Origin: Azorinus chamasolen
Lineage: Eukaryota > Mollusca > Bivalvia > Cardiida > Solecurtidae
Length of the DNA: 64,000 bases
Assembly: GCA_963576725.1 (NCBI GenBank)
Contig: OY755246.1
Coordinates: 75,794,239-75,858,238, forward strand
Reading direction: 5' to 3'
Every line of letters starts with the position of its first letter. Position 1 is the first letter of the stretch. A model generated the notes under the pieces. That model was not told the DNA's origin and did not search any database. It was given only the letters and a program-made list of their open reading frames with translations. A program made the position numbers and the translations under genes. Shown piece by piece: positions 20,471 to 31,309 of this stretch.

Positions 20471-20712
20471 AGCATTACTTTAAGCCTTCATTAAGCTGTG
20501 AAATTGAGAAATTGTTTGGATTAGAAATCGGATGACTCGAACCTCTGTTATCTCGAGGTAATTCACCTCGAGGTAATAGAACCGAGTCATCCGATTTCTA
20601 ATCCGAACAATATATCAAGTTCACAGCTTAAAGAAGGTTTTTAAAGTAATGCTGAAAGCTCCCATAGGAGCTTTCAACATTACTTTCGACCTACATCAAG
20701 CTGTCAGATGTT
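20471..20712. repeat. compound palindrome (two consecutive cruciforms)
   Basis: 20471..20653 is an inverted repeat: AGCATTACTTTAA and TTAAAGTAATGCT on the outside, GGATTAGAAATCGGATGACT and its complement inside, with a second small palindrome ACCTCGAGGT at the centre region. The right outer arm then pairs again with 20680..20690 through AAAGCTCCCATAGGAGCTTT, forming a second hairpin. The latter matches the core of the pogo-like elements. Confidence 0.8.
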
Positions 20713-21339
20713 TTTCTATGTATGCCTAGTGATACAATTTAGAACAATTATGTATTGTAAATGTTGGAAGGACCGAATTTTTGGTTGGTTTGGTTTGGTT
20801 TTATCGGGTTTTGTGTCGTTTTAACTCTTACGGTTACTCGAGTAATCTCGAAGTTTAAGTAATCCAAGTTCGAGATATCGAAGTTCAACTGTTCTTCGGG
20901 ATTCGGCGTCTCACCAAAATCCGTCTTTATTGAAACCATGTTCGTGCCTTTAAAAGAAATGTAGCCAGAAATGATTAAGAGATCTTGCATAAGCCCACTT
21001 CTACTCAATATAGTCTTGCAGTGCGTGATCCGAGTATATAAGACATATGCCAACAGTAGTCCGAGACCAAAGGACTCCCACATGAGCACTTTGGTCAGGT
21101 TTTGTACTGTTGGTCATAAAATCATTTTCTTCAGTGATTAATTTTTATACAAATAGTTACTTAATTAGTATTCAGAAAGTGATGGGCCAGTTTAAGTAGT
21201 CAGCAGGTAAAGGGCCAATGACAAGGACATTGTGGACATGATGCGAAAGACAGATAGACAACATCAATCTGATAGTGTCAGGAAAACAATTGATTAACTG
21301 TCTCTATGCCAATATCAGCTACCAGTGAGGCGATATTAG
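20713..21339. other. unassigned sequence with element fragments
   Basis: Contains TCGAGTAATCTCGAAGTTTA-like pogo-type outer sequence (about 20830..20890) and GATTCGGCGTCTCACCAAAA of GGATCC type (about 20900). A 113-codon minus ORF (20748..21089) crosses these fragments and is not supported as a gene. Confidence 0.5.
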
Positions 21340-24300
21340 GCCCGATGTCTGGATAAGCGGAGTGTGGCGATACTGTGTTGACTGTCTATATACGCGGAAC
21401 CAGGCGATACTGTGTGCACTGACTAGATACGCAGAATCAGGCGATACTGTGTTGAATGTATGTGCGGACTCAAGCTATAACGTGCTGACAGACTGTACAC
21501 ACGGGGTCAGGCGATACTGTGTTGATTGTATGTGCGGACTCAAGCTATAACGTGCTGACAGACTGTATACGCGGGGCAAGGCGATATTGTGCTGACTGTC
21601 TGTACACACGGGGCCAGGCGATATTGTGCTGACTGTCTGTACACACGGGGCCAGGCGATATTGTGCTGACTGTCTGTACACACGGGGCCAGGCGATATTG
21701 TGATGACTGTCTGTACACACGGGGCCAGGCGATAGTGTGCTTTCTGTCTGTGCACACGGGGCCAGGCGATATTGTGCTGACTGTCTGTACACACGGGTCA
21801 GGCGATATTGTGCTGACTGTACACACGGGCCAGGAGATATTGTGCTGACTATCTGCTCACACGGGGTCAGGCGATATTGTGTTGATTTTGTGTGCGGACT
21901 CAAGCGATAACGTGCTGACTGACTGTATACGCGACGGCAGGCGATACTACGCTAACTGCATACGCGGAGCCATGCTATACAGTGCTGACTGTCTGTATAC
22001 ACGGATCCAGGCGATACTACGCTAACTGCCTATGCGGAACCATGATATACAGTGCTGACTGTCTGTACACACGGAGCCAGGTGATACTACGCTAACTGCC
22101 TACGGGGAGCCATGCTATACAGTGATGGCTGTCTGTACACACGGAGCCAGGCGATACTATGCTAACTGCCTACGCGGAGCCATGCTATACAGTGCTGACT
22201 GTCTGTACACACGGGGCCAAGCGGTACTGTACTGACTGTCTGTACACACGGGGCCAAGCGGTACTGTGCTGACTGTCTGTACACACGGGGCCAGGCGATA
22301 GTGTACTGACTGTCTGTACACACGGGTCCAGGCGATAGTGTACTGACTGTCTGTACACACGGGACGAGGCTATAGTGTACTGACTGCATTTATACACGGG
22401 TCCAGGCGATATTGTGCTATCTGTCTGTACACACGGGTCAGGCGATAGTGTGCTGACTGTCTGTACACACGGGACGAGGCGGTATTGTACTGACTGTCTG
22501 TACACACGGGACGAGGCGATAGTGCACTGGCTGCATTTATACACGGGTCCAGGCGATAGTGTGCTGACTGTCTGTACACACGGGAAAAGGCGGTACTGTA
22601 CTGACTGTCTGTACACACGGGACGAGGCGATAGTGTACTGACTGCATTAATACACGGATCCAGGCGATATTGTGCTGACTGTCTGTACACACGGGCCCAG
22701 GCGAAACTGTACTGACTGTCTGTACACACGGGACGAGGCGATATTGTGCTGACTGTATGTACACACGGGGCCAGGCGATATTGTGCTGACTGTCTGTACA
22801 CACGGAGCCATGCAATTTTGTGCTGACTGTCTGTGCACACGGGGCCAGGCGATATTGTGCTGACTGTCTGTACACACGGAGCCATGCAATTTTGTGCTGA
22901 CTGTCTGTGCACACGGGGCCAGGCGATATAGTGCTGACTGTCCGTACACACGGGACGAGGCGATAATGTTCTGACTGTCTGTGCACACAGGGCCAGGCGA
23001 TACTGTGCTGACTGTATGTACATACGGGGCCAGGCGATATTGTGCTGACTGTCTGTACACATTGGACGAGGCGATATTGTTCTGACTGTCTGTGCACACA
23101 AGGTCAGGCGATACTGTGATGACTGTCTGTACACACGGGGCAAGGCGATATTGTGCTGACTGTCTGTACACTCGGGTCAGGCGATATTGTGCTGACTGTA
23201 CACACGGGCCAGGCTATATTGTGCTGACTATCTGCTCACACGGGGTCAGGCGATATTGTGTTGATTTTGTGTGCGGACTCAAGCGATAACGTGCTGACTG
23301 ACTGTATACGCGACGACAGGCGATACTACGCTAACTGCATACGCGGAGCCATGCTACATGTATACAGTGCTGACTGTCTGTATACACAGAGCCAGGCGAT
23401 ACTACGCTAACTGCCTACGCGGAAACATGATATACAGTGCTGACTGTCTGTACACACGGGGCCAGGGGATAGTGTGATGACTATGTACACACGGGGTCAG
23501 GCGATATTGTGATGACTGTCTGTACTCACGGGGCCAGGCGATAGTGTGCTTACTGTCTGTGCACACGGGGCCAGGCGATATTGTGCTGACTGTCTGTACA
23601 CACGGGGCCAGGCGATAGTGTGATGACTATGTACACACGGGGTCTGGCGATATTGTGATGACTGTCTGTACACACGGGACGAGGCGATATTGTGCTGACT
23701 ATCTGTACACACGGGGTCAGGCGATATTGTGCTGACTGTCTGTACACACGGGACCAGGCGATATTGTGCTGACTGTCTGTACACACGTGACCAGGCGATA
23801 GTGTGCTTAATGTCTGTGCACACGGGGCCAAGCGATATTGTACTGACGGTCTGTACACACGGGACAAGACGATATTGTGATGACTGTATGTACACACGGG
23901 CCCAGGCGATACTGTACTGACTTTCTGTACACACGGGGCCAGACAATACTGTGCTTACTCTATGTACACACGGGTCCATGCGATATTGTGCTGACTGTCT
24001 GTTCACACGAGGTCAGGCGATAGTGTGGTGACTGTATGTACACACGGGGTCAGGCAATAGTGTGATGACTTGACTGTATTTACACATGGGGTCAGGCGAT
24101 ATTGTGCTGACTGTCTGTTCACACGGGGCCAGGCGATAGTGTGGTGACTGTATGTACACATGGGGTCAGGCGATAGTGTTATGACTGTATGTACACACGG
24201 GGTCATGCGATAGTGTGATGACTGTCTGTACACACGGGCCAGGCGATGTTGTGCTGACTGTCTGTACACACGGGGTCAGGCGATAGTGTGATGACTATCT

Positions 24301-24680
24301 GTACATACGGGGCCAGGCGATATTGTGCTGACTGTCTGTACACACGGGGTCAGATGAAACTGTGCTTAATTTTCTGTATACGAAAAGTCAGTTGGAATGT
24401 TCGTCGAGTCAGACGATATTGTGCTGGCTGTCTTTATTGCGGTGTTAGGAGATACTGTGCTGACTGTCTGTAAACGTTGAGTCAGGCTATACAGTGCTGA
24501 ATGTCAGTATTCACGGGCACAGGCGATACTGAGTTGACTGTCTGTATACGTTGAGTCAGGCGATACTGTGTTTACTCTGTCTGTATACGTTGAGTCAGAC
24601 GATACTATGTTGACTGTCTGTAAACGCGGAGGCTGGTGATACTGTACTTACTTGTCTGTATACGAAAATTCCATCGGAAT
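21340..24680. repeat. 37-bp satellite array with higher-order structure
   Basis: About 90 units of 37 bp containing CCAGGCGATATTGTGCTGAC and TGTCTGTACACACGGGG. Divergent units with GTGCGGACTCAAGC occur at 21463, 21530, 21890 and 23270. A landmark block starting GCTCACACGGGGTCAGG recurs at 21855 and 23234, 1379 bases apart, marking a higher-order repeat. The edges (24480..24680) are more diverged. More than a dozen ORFs up to 257 codons (for example 22370..23143 minus) are translations of the repeat and are not genes. Confidence 0.96.
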
Positions 24681-24708
24681 GTTCGTCGAGAAGTATAATT
24701 TAATACAA

Positions 24709-24861
24709 TTAACCCTTTGTCTCATCAACATTCATGCAATAAGCAATAAAACACAAATATGTGGAATCAGATTTCCAACAGCAATCTGAGCAGACACTTT
24801 TCTGAGTCTACTGTTTGCAAAGGTGCCCACAGGCGTCTCTGAAATGAAAGCGTTCAATGTT
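24709..24861 (+). mobile_element. TTAA-A element, short
   Basis: TTAACCCTTTGTCTCATC start, GTGGAATCAGATTTCC, CAATCTGAGCAGACAC and TCTGAGTCTACTGTTTGCAA. It has lost most of the hairpin apex. Confidence 0.65.
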
Positions 24862-25028
24862 TTAACTGTTTACTTTATGAATAAGCATTCAAAGTTTTGT
24901 CTATTATGAATATTAATTAAATTATTGTATCAAAAATACGAACTTTGAAAATGGAATAATATCAGTAACATATAACCAAATAAACCATGGACTGTCTGGT
25001 CTGGGTTTATTCTATTTGCAAAGGGTTA
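24862..25028 (+). mobile_element. TTAA-A element, right-truncated hairpin
   Basis: TTAACTGTTTACTTTATG to TTTGCAAAGGGTTAA. Retains ATTATGAATATTAATTAAAT and CTGTCTGGTCTGGGTTTATT. Confidence 0.65.
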
Positions 25029-25264
25029 AACGGGCATGAGTATTAACTAGATACTTGGATGAGTGCAGTGTAATTTCATGTCAGCGTACCGTTACAAAAC
25101 AACTGACTACATATAGTAACGTAGTTTGTTTTTCCGTATTACTTTGATGAAGCAGACCTAGTATTTTAAGCTTTAATTCTTAAAATGATAGTCTCGACTT
25201 GCAGCGGGTTTTAAAATGCCTTAATATTACGTAAATCATTTATTTACATGCTGAAAGGAGGTGT

Positions 25265-25570
25265 ATCGAAGAATAGCAATCGAATAAACGCTGAAGAAGA
25301 CACAGCTGTCGAATAAACGCTGAAGAAGACACGGCTATCGAATAAACGCTGAAGAAGACACATCTGTCGAATAAACGCTGAAGAAGACACAGCTATCGAA
25401 TAAACGCTGAAGAAGACACAGCTATCGAATAAACGCTAAAAAGTACACCTATCGAATAAATGCTGAAGAAGACACGGCTATCGAATAAACGCTGAAGAAG
25501 ACAGCTATCGAATAAACGCTAAAGAAGACACATCGAATAAACGCTAAAGAAGACACGGCTATCGAAGACT
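25265..25570 (+). repeat. 29-bp minisatellite array
   Basis: About ten units of 29 bp with GAATAAACGCTGAAGAAGAC and ACAGCTATC, some missing 3-9 bases. Confidence 0.94.
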
Positions 25571-26109
25571 CAATGCTAGTCGCCAATGTATTAGTATTTA
25601 CTCCGGTTGCGTTGTAGTTTCGTAACCGTTCGACATAGGCCGGTAATATTTTGCAAACAACAATAAATAATCTAAATAAATAAAGGTACAAATATGAGTC
25701 ATGCAGGAAACACCACATGCAGAACAGACAGCCGCCCGAACAGCAACACAAGAAAACACAGCAAATGTACATAACTACCCAAAACATAAATAGACGCACA
25801 AAGATAAAACAGACATACAATAGGGGGAGATAGATGTACCGCCTTGGAACGGTCAGTGACAAAATTCACTGGGGGTTTAAACCGGTTTAGGGGCGCCCAA
25901 CCTCACACTTATTCCATTCCCACCTTAAAAGGCAAACAGTGTAAATAAACGTATCCCATCTCCGACTAAACAACTGCCATGGTAAATACAGTAGTAAAGT
26001 GCATGTAAAACGAAAACATATTTTAGTGAAACAAACTGCATCCACCTATCGCTAGTGTACTCAATGATTGAGCTGCAAACAGAGTAACTTTAGAAAAGTA
26101 ATAAAGGGT
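25571..26109. other. unassigned sequence with 55-bp dispersed motif copy 2
   Basis: 25695..25749 is copy 2 of the GAGTCATGCAGGAAA / CCGCCCGAACAGC motif (others at 9178..9232 and 43139..43196). Further on is a GGTTTAAACCGGTTTAG palindromic stretch (about 25874..25890). A 137-codon minus ORF (25449..25862) overlaps the 29-bp array and is not supported. Confidence 0.55.
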
Positions 26110-27220
26110 ACGACAAAAACGAACTAGTACAGATATTCGCCGTCCTCTTCCGTTTCCGGATTTAAGAAGTCGCCTTTATAGAGTATTAAACCTTTCTTGT
26201 CGGCGAACATGCAAAGAGGGCAGTGTGAATGCCAACTGTAAACGGTTTGACAACCAGACATACAGTATGTTGTAGTACTATAGGATCATATCCCTTTTTA
26301 ATGAATTTTTAAAATATTTGATGAACAAAGTCAGAAAATGGGTATATCCCATAATCTTACGAAGTTTGTAAATCACATCACCATAAAATTCAGGATGTGA
26401 AATATAGTGTCGCAGGAGCGCCTTGAGATTACATTTGTATTTGCCAATAAGTGAGAGATTTCGATAATAAAATTTAGAGAACGTTTTTCTTAGTTTGTGT
26501 ATTTATATCCTTGCTTAAGCAGCTTTTCAGTTAAAATGAGATATCGACTGTTAAAATCGTCAACAGATGAACAAGCTCTAGCAAAACGAATAAGTTGAGA
26601 TATATAAACCCCATAAGATGGGACACGGGGAACATTTCCGTCAAGGTGAAGGAAATTTACAATATTCAAATGAAAATCATCTCTTCGTCATATATTTTAG
26701 AAGAAATCATTCCATTGTCAATTTTAAGGTCTAGATCAAGAAAAGCTGCATAAGTGTCGGAAGGGTTAGCTTTATTCAATTTGAGTTCTTTTGTGTAAAT
26801 TGTAGGAATCAGAACATCAAAGGGTTATCTAAGTTAAAGCTATCTTCCAAATATCGACAAGTTTCATTGAAGGCTTTTATAACATCTATCTTCTTGTGAT
26901 TGTGGATTCAAACGTAACATGAAATCTCTCTCATAGCAGTACAAAAACAAATCAGCGACCATTGGTGCTCAATTCGTACCCATAGGAATACCAATCATCG
27001 GACGGTATATAGCATTCCCATAACGTATGAATATGTTATCCAGAAGAAAGGTTAGCGATTCACAAATTTCTGAGCAAGTCCAAAAACATCTAGCAGATAT
27101 GACCCTTTGGGAACTAATTAATGAAGTAAATAATGCGAACGCTGTATTAGGTGTCTTGTTCAAGGTCTCCACTATTTGCATATATCGCCATTAAACCATT
27201 TACTTTACATACAGTAAAAC
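26110..27220 (-). pseudogene. reverse transcriptase fragment (Penelope-like or related), many lesions
   Basis: Read on the minus strand across frames, the translation shows IYRPMIGIPMGTN followed by a stop (codon 26966..26968) and then APMVADLFLYCYERDFM, which matches the RT motif GIPMGTNCAPLLADLFL of Penelope-like and similar retroelements. Downstream come RYLEDSFNLDNP (degenerate YLDD), LKIDNGMISSKIYD (about 26688..26727), VPRVPSYGVYISQLIRFARA (26590..26645) and KTFSKFYYRNLSLIGKYKCN (about 26430..26490). Several stops and frameshifts interrupt it, and the Asp-Asp catalytic pair is damaged (LED). It is clearly dead. The clade is uncertain, and the 5' end and element termini are not visible. 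Confidence 0.75.
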
Positions 27221-27397
27221 TCGATTCTTCAGAATCATAGCAATAAAGAATGTATGCATTTGTAGACAGGCGCATGCTTAATGCATGCCATGCAGACTCC
27301 TCATAGAGGAGCCTTCTGCATGGCTTTCACCCTGCATTAAGTTTAGTGACCGATAATGATATTTGTTTTTAGTGTTCGAACTATCGGGGGTTTACTG
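27212..27397. mobile_element. pogo-like palindromic element
   Basis: Flanked by TA (27210..27211 and 27398..27399). Starts CAGTAAAACTCGATTCTTC and ends CTATCGGGGGTTTACTG. Core hairpin GCAGACTCCTCATAGAGGAG followed by CATGGCTTTCACCCTGCATT. The inner arms are imperfect. Confidence 0.8.
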
Positions 27398-27409
27398 TAT
27401 ACGTTATAC

Positions 27410-27600
27410 ACCTTTGCCTGTAGAAGCTGTCTGATAAGGATCTGCTCTGTTTGCTAACGGAATAATATAGATATGATTATAAAGCTGGTGACCAAGGCCA
27501 AAAGCAGTCAATTGTTCAAATCTCACTAACAGTCACTTAAGTAATAATTTTAAATTAATTAATTCTAACATACATATTAATGAAGTAAAGGGTCAAGGGA
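27410..27600 (-). mobile_element. TTAA-A element, minus strand, decayed
   Basis: On the minus strand: CTTTACTTCATTAATATG, a diverged middle with GGCCTTGGTCACCAGC, and the hairpin region GCAAACAGAGCAGATCC. One hairpin arm is short. Confidence 0.55.
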
Positions 27601-27639
27601 CACTTAGAAGAACTAGGTTAACAACACAGAAAAAAGATA

Positions 27640-27966
27640 TCTACAGTCAACATCCGATAGTTCGAACACTTAGATAAGTATTACAGCTTAATACAGTAAA
27701 CCCCCGATAGTTCGAACACTTAAATAAGTAGTACAGCTTACTACAGTAACCCCCGATAGTTCGAACACTTAGATAAGTATTACAGCTTAATACAGTAAAC
27801 CCCCGATAGTTCGAACACTTAAATAAGTAGTACAGCTTATTACAGTATGAATGCCATATATATAGAGTTCCTCTATGAGGTTTCTGCATGACTTTCATCC
27901 TACATTAAGCAGTTACCTGTCTAAAACGCTATATTACTAAAACCTCGACCTATGGAGATTTTACTA
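27640..27966. mobile_element. pogo-like element with tandemly multiplied left end
   Basis: The left end, CAGTAAACCCCCGATAGTTC, occurs four times at ~50-bp spacing (CGATAG at 27655, 27705, 27754, 27804), alternating TAGATAAGTATT and TAAATAAGTAGT variants. A normal right half follows (TTTCTGCATGACTTTCATCC, CATTAAGCAGTTACCTG). The terminal repeat of the element has been expanded into an array. Confidence 0.75.
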
Positions 27967-28429
27967 CACAAACGTGGTGCTATTACATGTATACGCAATC
28001 ATAATCCGCTTCTTCCTTCGTTGAATGAACGCAATGATATCCCAGGCAGTAATAGAATAGAAAAATTATAGAGGCATACAAATAAGAAAAGCGGGGGTGT
28101 ATAATATAACCAATAGCGCTTATGAGGGTAATAGACAAAGTTCAACGTTCAGCCGACAACTTTGAATTGACTATATCGGCGTCAGATGTAGACATGTTCA
28201 TTTCAGATGGAACATTAGTCGATAGAATTTGTTTTGCGATAGCTCTCGTTTTGAGATTGTTAAATGGCTGGATACTTTACGTAATCGCCATTTCGTGACT
28301 TGAATTCCGTGACAATATCTAAATGGCGATGTAAATGAATATTGTTTTAGATAATGAAGACATAAAATGCATTTGAAACATAGCTCACTCCTGTCTCGTT
28401 GAAAACGAGCTTTTAGCATTTCCCTTCTG
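27967..28429. other. unassigned sequence
   Basis: No gene recognised. A small inverted pair AATCGCCATTTCGTGAC / ATCTAAATGGCGATG lies at about 28280..28333. Confidence 0.5.
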
Positions 28430-28638
28430 TCCTTGACGCCTTTTGACGCCTCTGTAAAGCCACGTTTTGAAACCATTGTGATAAATAGATTGAGCATTTG
28501 CTCCGTACGAGCAAATACTCAACTGATCACAATGGTTTCAAAACTATACACAGTTCTAAAATATTTCTTTTTTTCTAGCAAATGACCGCTTTCGGTAGAT
28601 TTATTTAAAGAGGTTGGGTCTAAAACATAGAATATGAA
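28430..28638 (+). mobile_element. TTAA-D element, ends eroded
   Basis: TTGACGCCTTTTGACGCCTC, AAACCATTGTGATAAATAGA, hairpin GAGCATTTGCTCC, then TCACAATGGTTTCAAAACT, TAGCAAATGACCGC and AGAGGTTGGGTCTAAAA, all in TTAA-D order. The terminal TTAA sites are lost. It runs straight into the 29-bp array. Confidence 0.75.
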
Positions 28639-28895
28639 CAGTCTGATCAGACACGCCCCTGTAGGTACAGTCTGACCAGACACGCCCCTGTAGGTACAGT
28701 CTGATCAGACACGCCCCTGTAGGTACAGTCTGATCAGACACGCCCCTGTAGGTACAGTCTGATCAGACACGCCCCTGTATGTACAGTCTGATCAGACACG
28801 CCCATGTGTGTACAATCTGATCAGACACGCCCCTGTATGTACAGTCTGATCAGACACGCCCCTGTAGGTACAGTCTGATCAGGGTCTTCTCTGTT
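28639..28895 (+). repeat. 29-bp array made from a TTAA-A hairpin core
   Basis: About eight units of GTCTGATCAGACACGCCCCT plus GTAGGTACA. The unit is the CTGATCAGACGGCTCCTGTA hairpin apex region of TTAA-A. The array is followed by the ordinary right arm CTGATCAGGGTCTTCTCTGT-TTGC, so a single hairpin has expanded in place. Each unit holds TGATCA palindromes. Confidence 0.92.
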
Positions 28896-28984
28896 TGCTT
28901 GTGATCTTGTGTTTGAAAACCAAATTGAAAAGTATTTTAGGGTTGAAATACATACTAGATACTATTATGAAGTTTTATTAACTT

Positions 28985-29212
28985 AGCCAATTTTCTCATA
29001 CTGACGCATTTTGACGCCTCTGTAAAAGTCACTTTTTGAAACCACTGTGATAAATAGAGCATTTACTCTATAGCAGCAAATACTCTTTTCATCACATTGA
29101 TTTCAAAATAAACAAAAATAAAATAGATGAATCCTTTTTTCTAGTAAATGCTCCTTTTCAGTAGATATACTCAGAGTTTGGGTTTAAAAATAGCGTATGA
29201 GGTAATGGGTAT
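28985..29212 (+). mobile_element. TTAA-D element, degenerate ends
   Basis: TTTCTCATACTGACGCATTT start, GAAACCACTGTGATAAATAG, a hairpin with GAGCATTTACTC, TCTAGTAAATGCTCC and an end near GAGGTAATGGGT. TTAA sites are not preserved. Confidence 0.7.
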
Positions 29213-30034
29213 AGATATAACATATGAGGCAGTGGATCTAGAAATAACCTATGTTGTAAAAAATTAAAGGAGTAGTTGTATGCCTAATCAAAATACATGT
29301 ATTGCTATTTCTATCGTTGTTAACACTTTGATTGCCATAAATGAAATATAAAGCATGTCTGCCTCATCTCAGATCTATTACAATTTTCTTTTGCTTCCCA
29401 ACCTTTCATGCCTTTTATAACCTATTGAGCGACTGTAAAACATCTTGGGTCCTGATGAGACACCGAGTGATTGGCATCTCCTCTACATCCAACCTGCACA
29501 TGCCAGTAAAGTCTCGTTTAGCTGACAAAAGGTAAAAATGAATATGACTTAAATGTTATAGTGGTGCCTTTTGTGCATCATAGATAGTTCAAGAAGTTCA
29601 AAAGGAACGATAAAATGCTTCAAAGCACGCAAATCAATCATATCCTTGTGGAAAATAGGAATCATTTAGACCCGGAGTATAATTTTTATCGCTTGATTCT
29701 TGCGCTAAAGTATTTCAATACACTCGAATTCCTGTTCATATGCAAATTTCTTTTCCATGGCATTCCATGCTGTTATATAGACTGACGCCTGAATCAATGT
29801 AAATCTCTCATTTCAACAGAAACATAAATTGTATCGCAGAATCAGCAATGATATATCTGAAACTGTGTAAATTGTTCTTGGCAAGCAGACTTCACGGTGC
29901 CTACTGTTTCTGCATCTGTTTAATATTATAGTATCACAAATGTCCACCATAAAAGAATGGACAAATGCGTTTCTTAGTCTTACTCGTGCTGAAAACATAA
30001 TGCATAGGATCAGATGTGTAATTTAAAACTAAAC
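29213..30034. other. unassigned sequence with a GGATCC-type fragment
   Basis: 29375..29530 has GATCTATTACAATTTTC and a hairpin GGGTCCTGATGAGACACCGA, a decayed GGATCC-type element. The rest is unrecognised; ORFs of 61-64 codons have no support. Confidence 0.5.
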
Positions 30035-30427
30035 CACTAAACCCTATGTTGTGACCATGGGGTTTGGTGGAAAAATGAAGAATTTATTATAAGTATTTGA
30101 GTACGCACGTTTATCTGTAGTTCTGGACTATTTTAGTATTTGAGTACGCACGTTTATCTGTAGCTCTGGACTATTTTAGTATTTGAGTACGCACGTTTAT
30201 CTGTAGTTCTGGACTATTTTAGTATTTGAGTACGCACGTTTATCTGTAGTTCTGGACTATTTTAGTATTTGAGTACGTACGTTTATCTGTAGCTCTGGAC
30301 TAGTTTAGTATATGAGTACGTACGCTTATATGTAGCTCTGGACTATTTTAGTATATGAGTACGCACGTTTATCTGTAGCTCTGGACTATTTTAGTATTTG
30401 AGTACGTACGTTTATCTGTAGTTCTGA
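30035..30427 (+). repeat. 43-bp minisatellite array in a dispersed element
   Basis: 30035..30092 (AACCCTATGTTGTGACCATG, GGTTTGGTGGAAAAATGAAG) is shared with 34085..34180. It is followed by about eight copies of a 43-bp unit, TTTGAGTACGCACGTTTATC plus TGTAGTTCTGGACTATTTTA. A single-copy version of the unit is seen at about 34550..34605. Confidence 0.9.
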
Positions 30428-30499
30428 TATTATTAATGTCTACTCAATCTCTGGTGCCCTTTTCATTGACTTCTGATTCGCTAAAATCTTAGCGAAACT

Positions 30500-30600
30500 A
30501 CTGACCGCGTGTCAAAAAGTTTGGATCCTGATCACATGTCGAGTTACTCGGTATCTCATCTGGATCCAAGCTGTTTACACTGCGAATCAAGTTGCATTTA
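30500..30600. mobile_element. GGATCC-type hairpin
   Basis: AGTTTGGATCCTGATCACAT and ATCTCATCTGGATCCAAGCT form the arms around GAGTTACTCGG. Confidence 0.8.
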
Positions 30601-31309
30601 ACATGAAAAATGCATGTAAGAAATAACAACATAGTGAATATTTATTTGGCGATTTTTCTTACAGGGGTATATATGATTTTTTGTCAGTGGCAAACACTAC
30701 ATATTCAATAAGCAAACAGAGCAACCCCTGGTCAGACGATTCCATAAGGAAAATATTTTCTATTTAAAACGTTTGTAGAGAAAAAACCCATTCTTGTTTG
30801 ACACTCTTTAGAATGATGCAAATCGAAACACTTGAAATTGTGGATAGATCCATTCTATCTGAATTCTATTTTTAGTTAAGGATAATTCCAATCTAGTCGT
30901 GGATAATTCCAATTTCAAATGTTTTTAGTTTTATTCGGTATCATGACATTATTGCGTTAACTGTACCTAGAAACTAATCCAAGCCTGTATATTTTTTTTA
31001 TATTGAGCCAGTCTGTATTGATTAACAAACATTATGATTGTATTACTGATTGTTTGGGCAGGGAATATGCTTTTTGCTTTGAGACACAAACTGCTTGTAC
31101 AGATTGGTTACACAGTAATATATCTCGCAAGATCTTCGTTTAGGTTTAGACATTCTGATGAATACATCCAGTAATGTAACCAATTCTAAACAAACCGAAT
31201 ATAAGATTGTTTTGTTCTTTAAGGTGTTTAAACGTCGGCCAGGTATTTGCGTAAAATAAGTCCACAATGAGCGCAATATTCACATTAATCGTTATCCCAT
31301 CATCCGCAA
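30601..31309. other. TTAA-A left-half fragment then unassigned sequence
   Basis: 30610..30760 has ATGTAAGAAATAACAACATA, AATAAGCAAACAGAGCAACC and GGTCAGACGATTCC without a right half. 30780..31309 is AT-rich with no recognisable gene; a 77-codon minus ORF has no domain. Confidence 0.5.

Noticed and set aside
20748..21089. 113-codon minus ORF
   Set aside because: It spans fragments of pogo-like and GGATCC-type elements and has no recognised domain.
21475..24473. Many ORFs of 60-257 codons rich in Cys, Arg and Gln
   Set aside because: They lie entirely in the 37-bp satellite, overlap on both strands and drift through frames; no domain is present.
25449..25862. 137-codon minus ORF with hydrophobic stretches
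   Set aside because: The C-terminal part is the 29-bp array and the rest overlaps a dispersed motif; no homologous domain is recognised.
28639..28895. CRISPR-like regular repeats
   Set aside because: Units are directly contiguous with no unique spacers, and the genome is eukaryotic. The same applies to the 25-31 bp arrays elsewhere.
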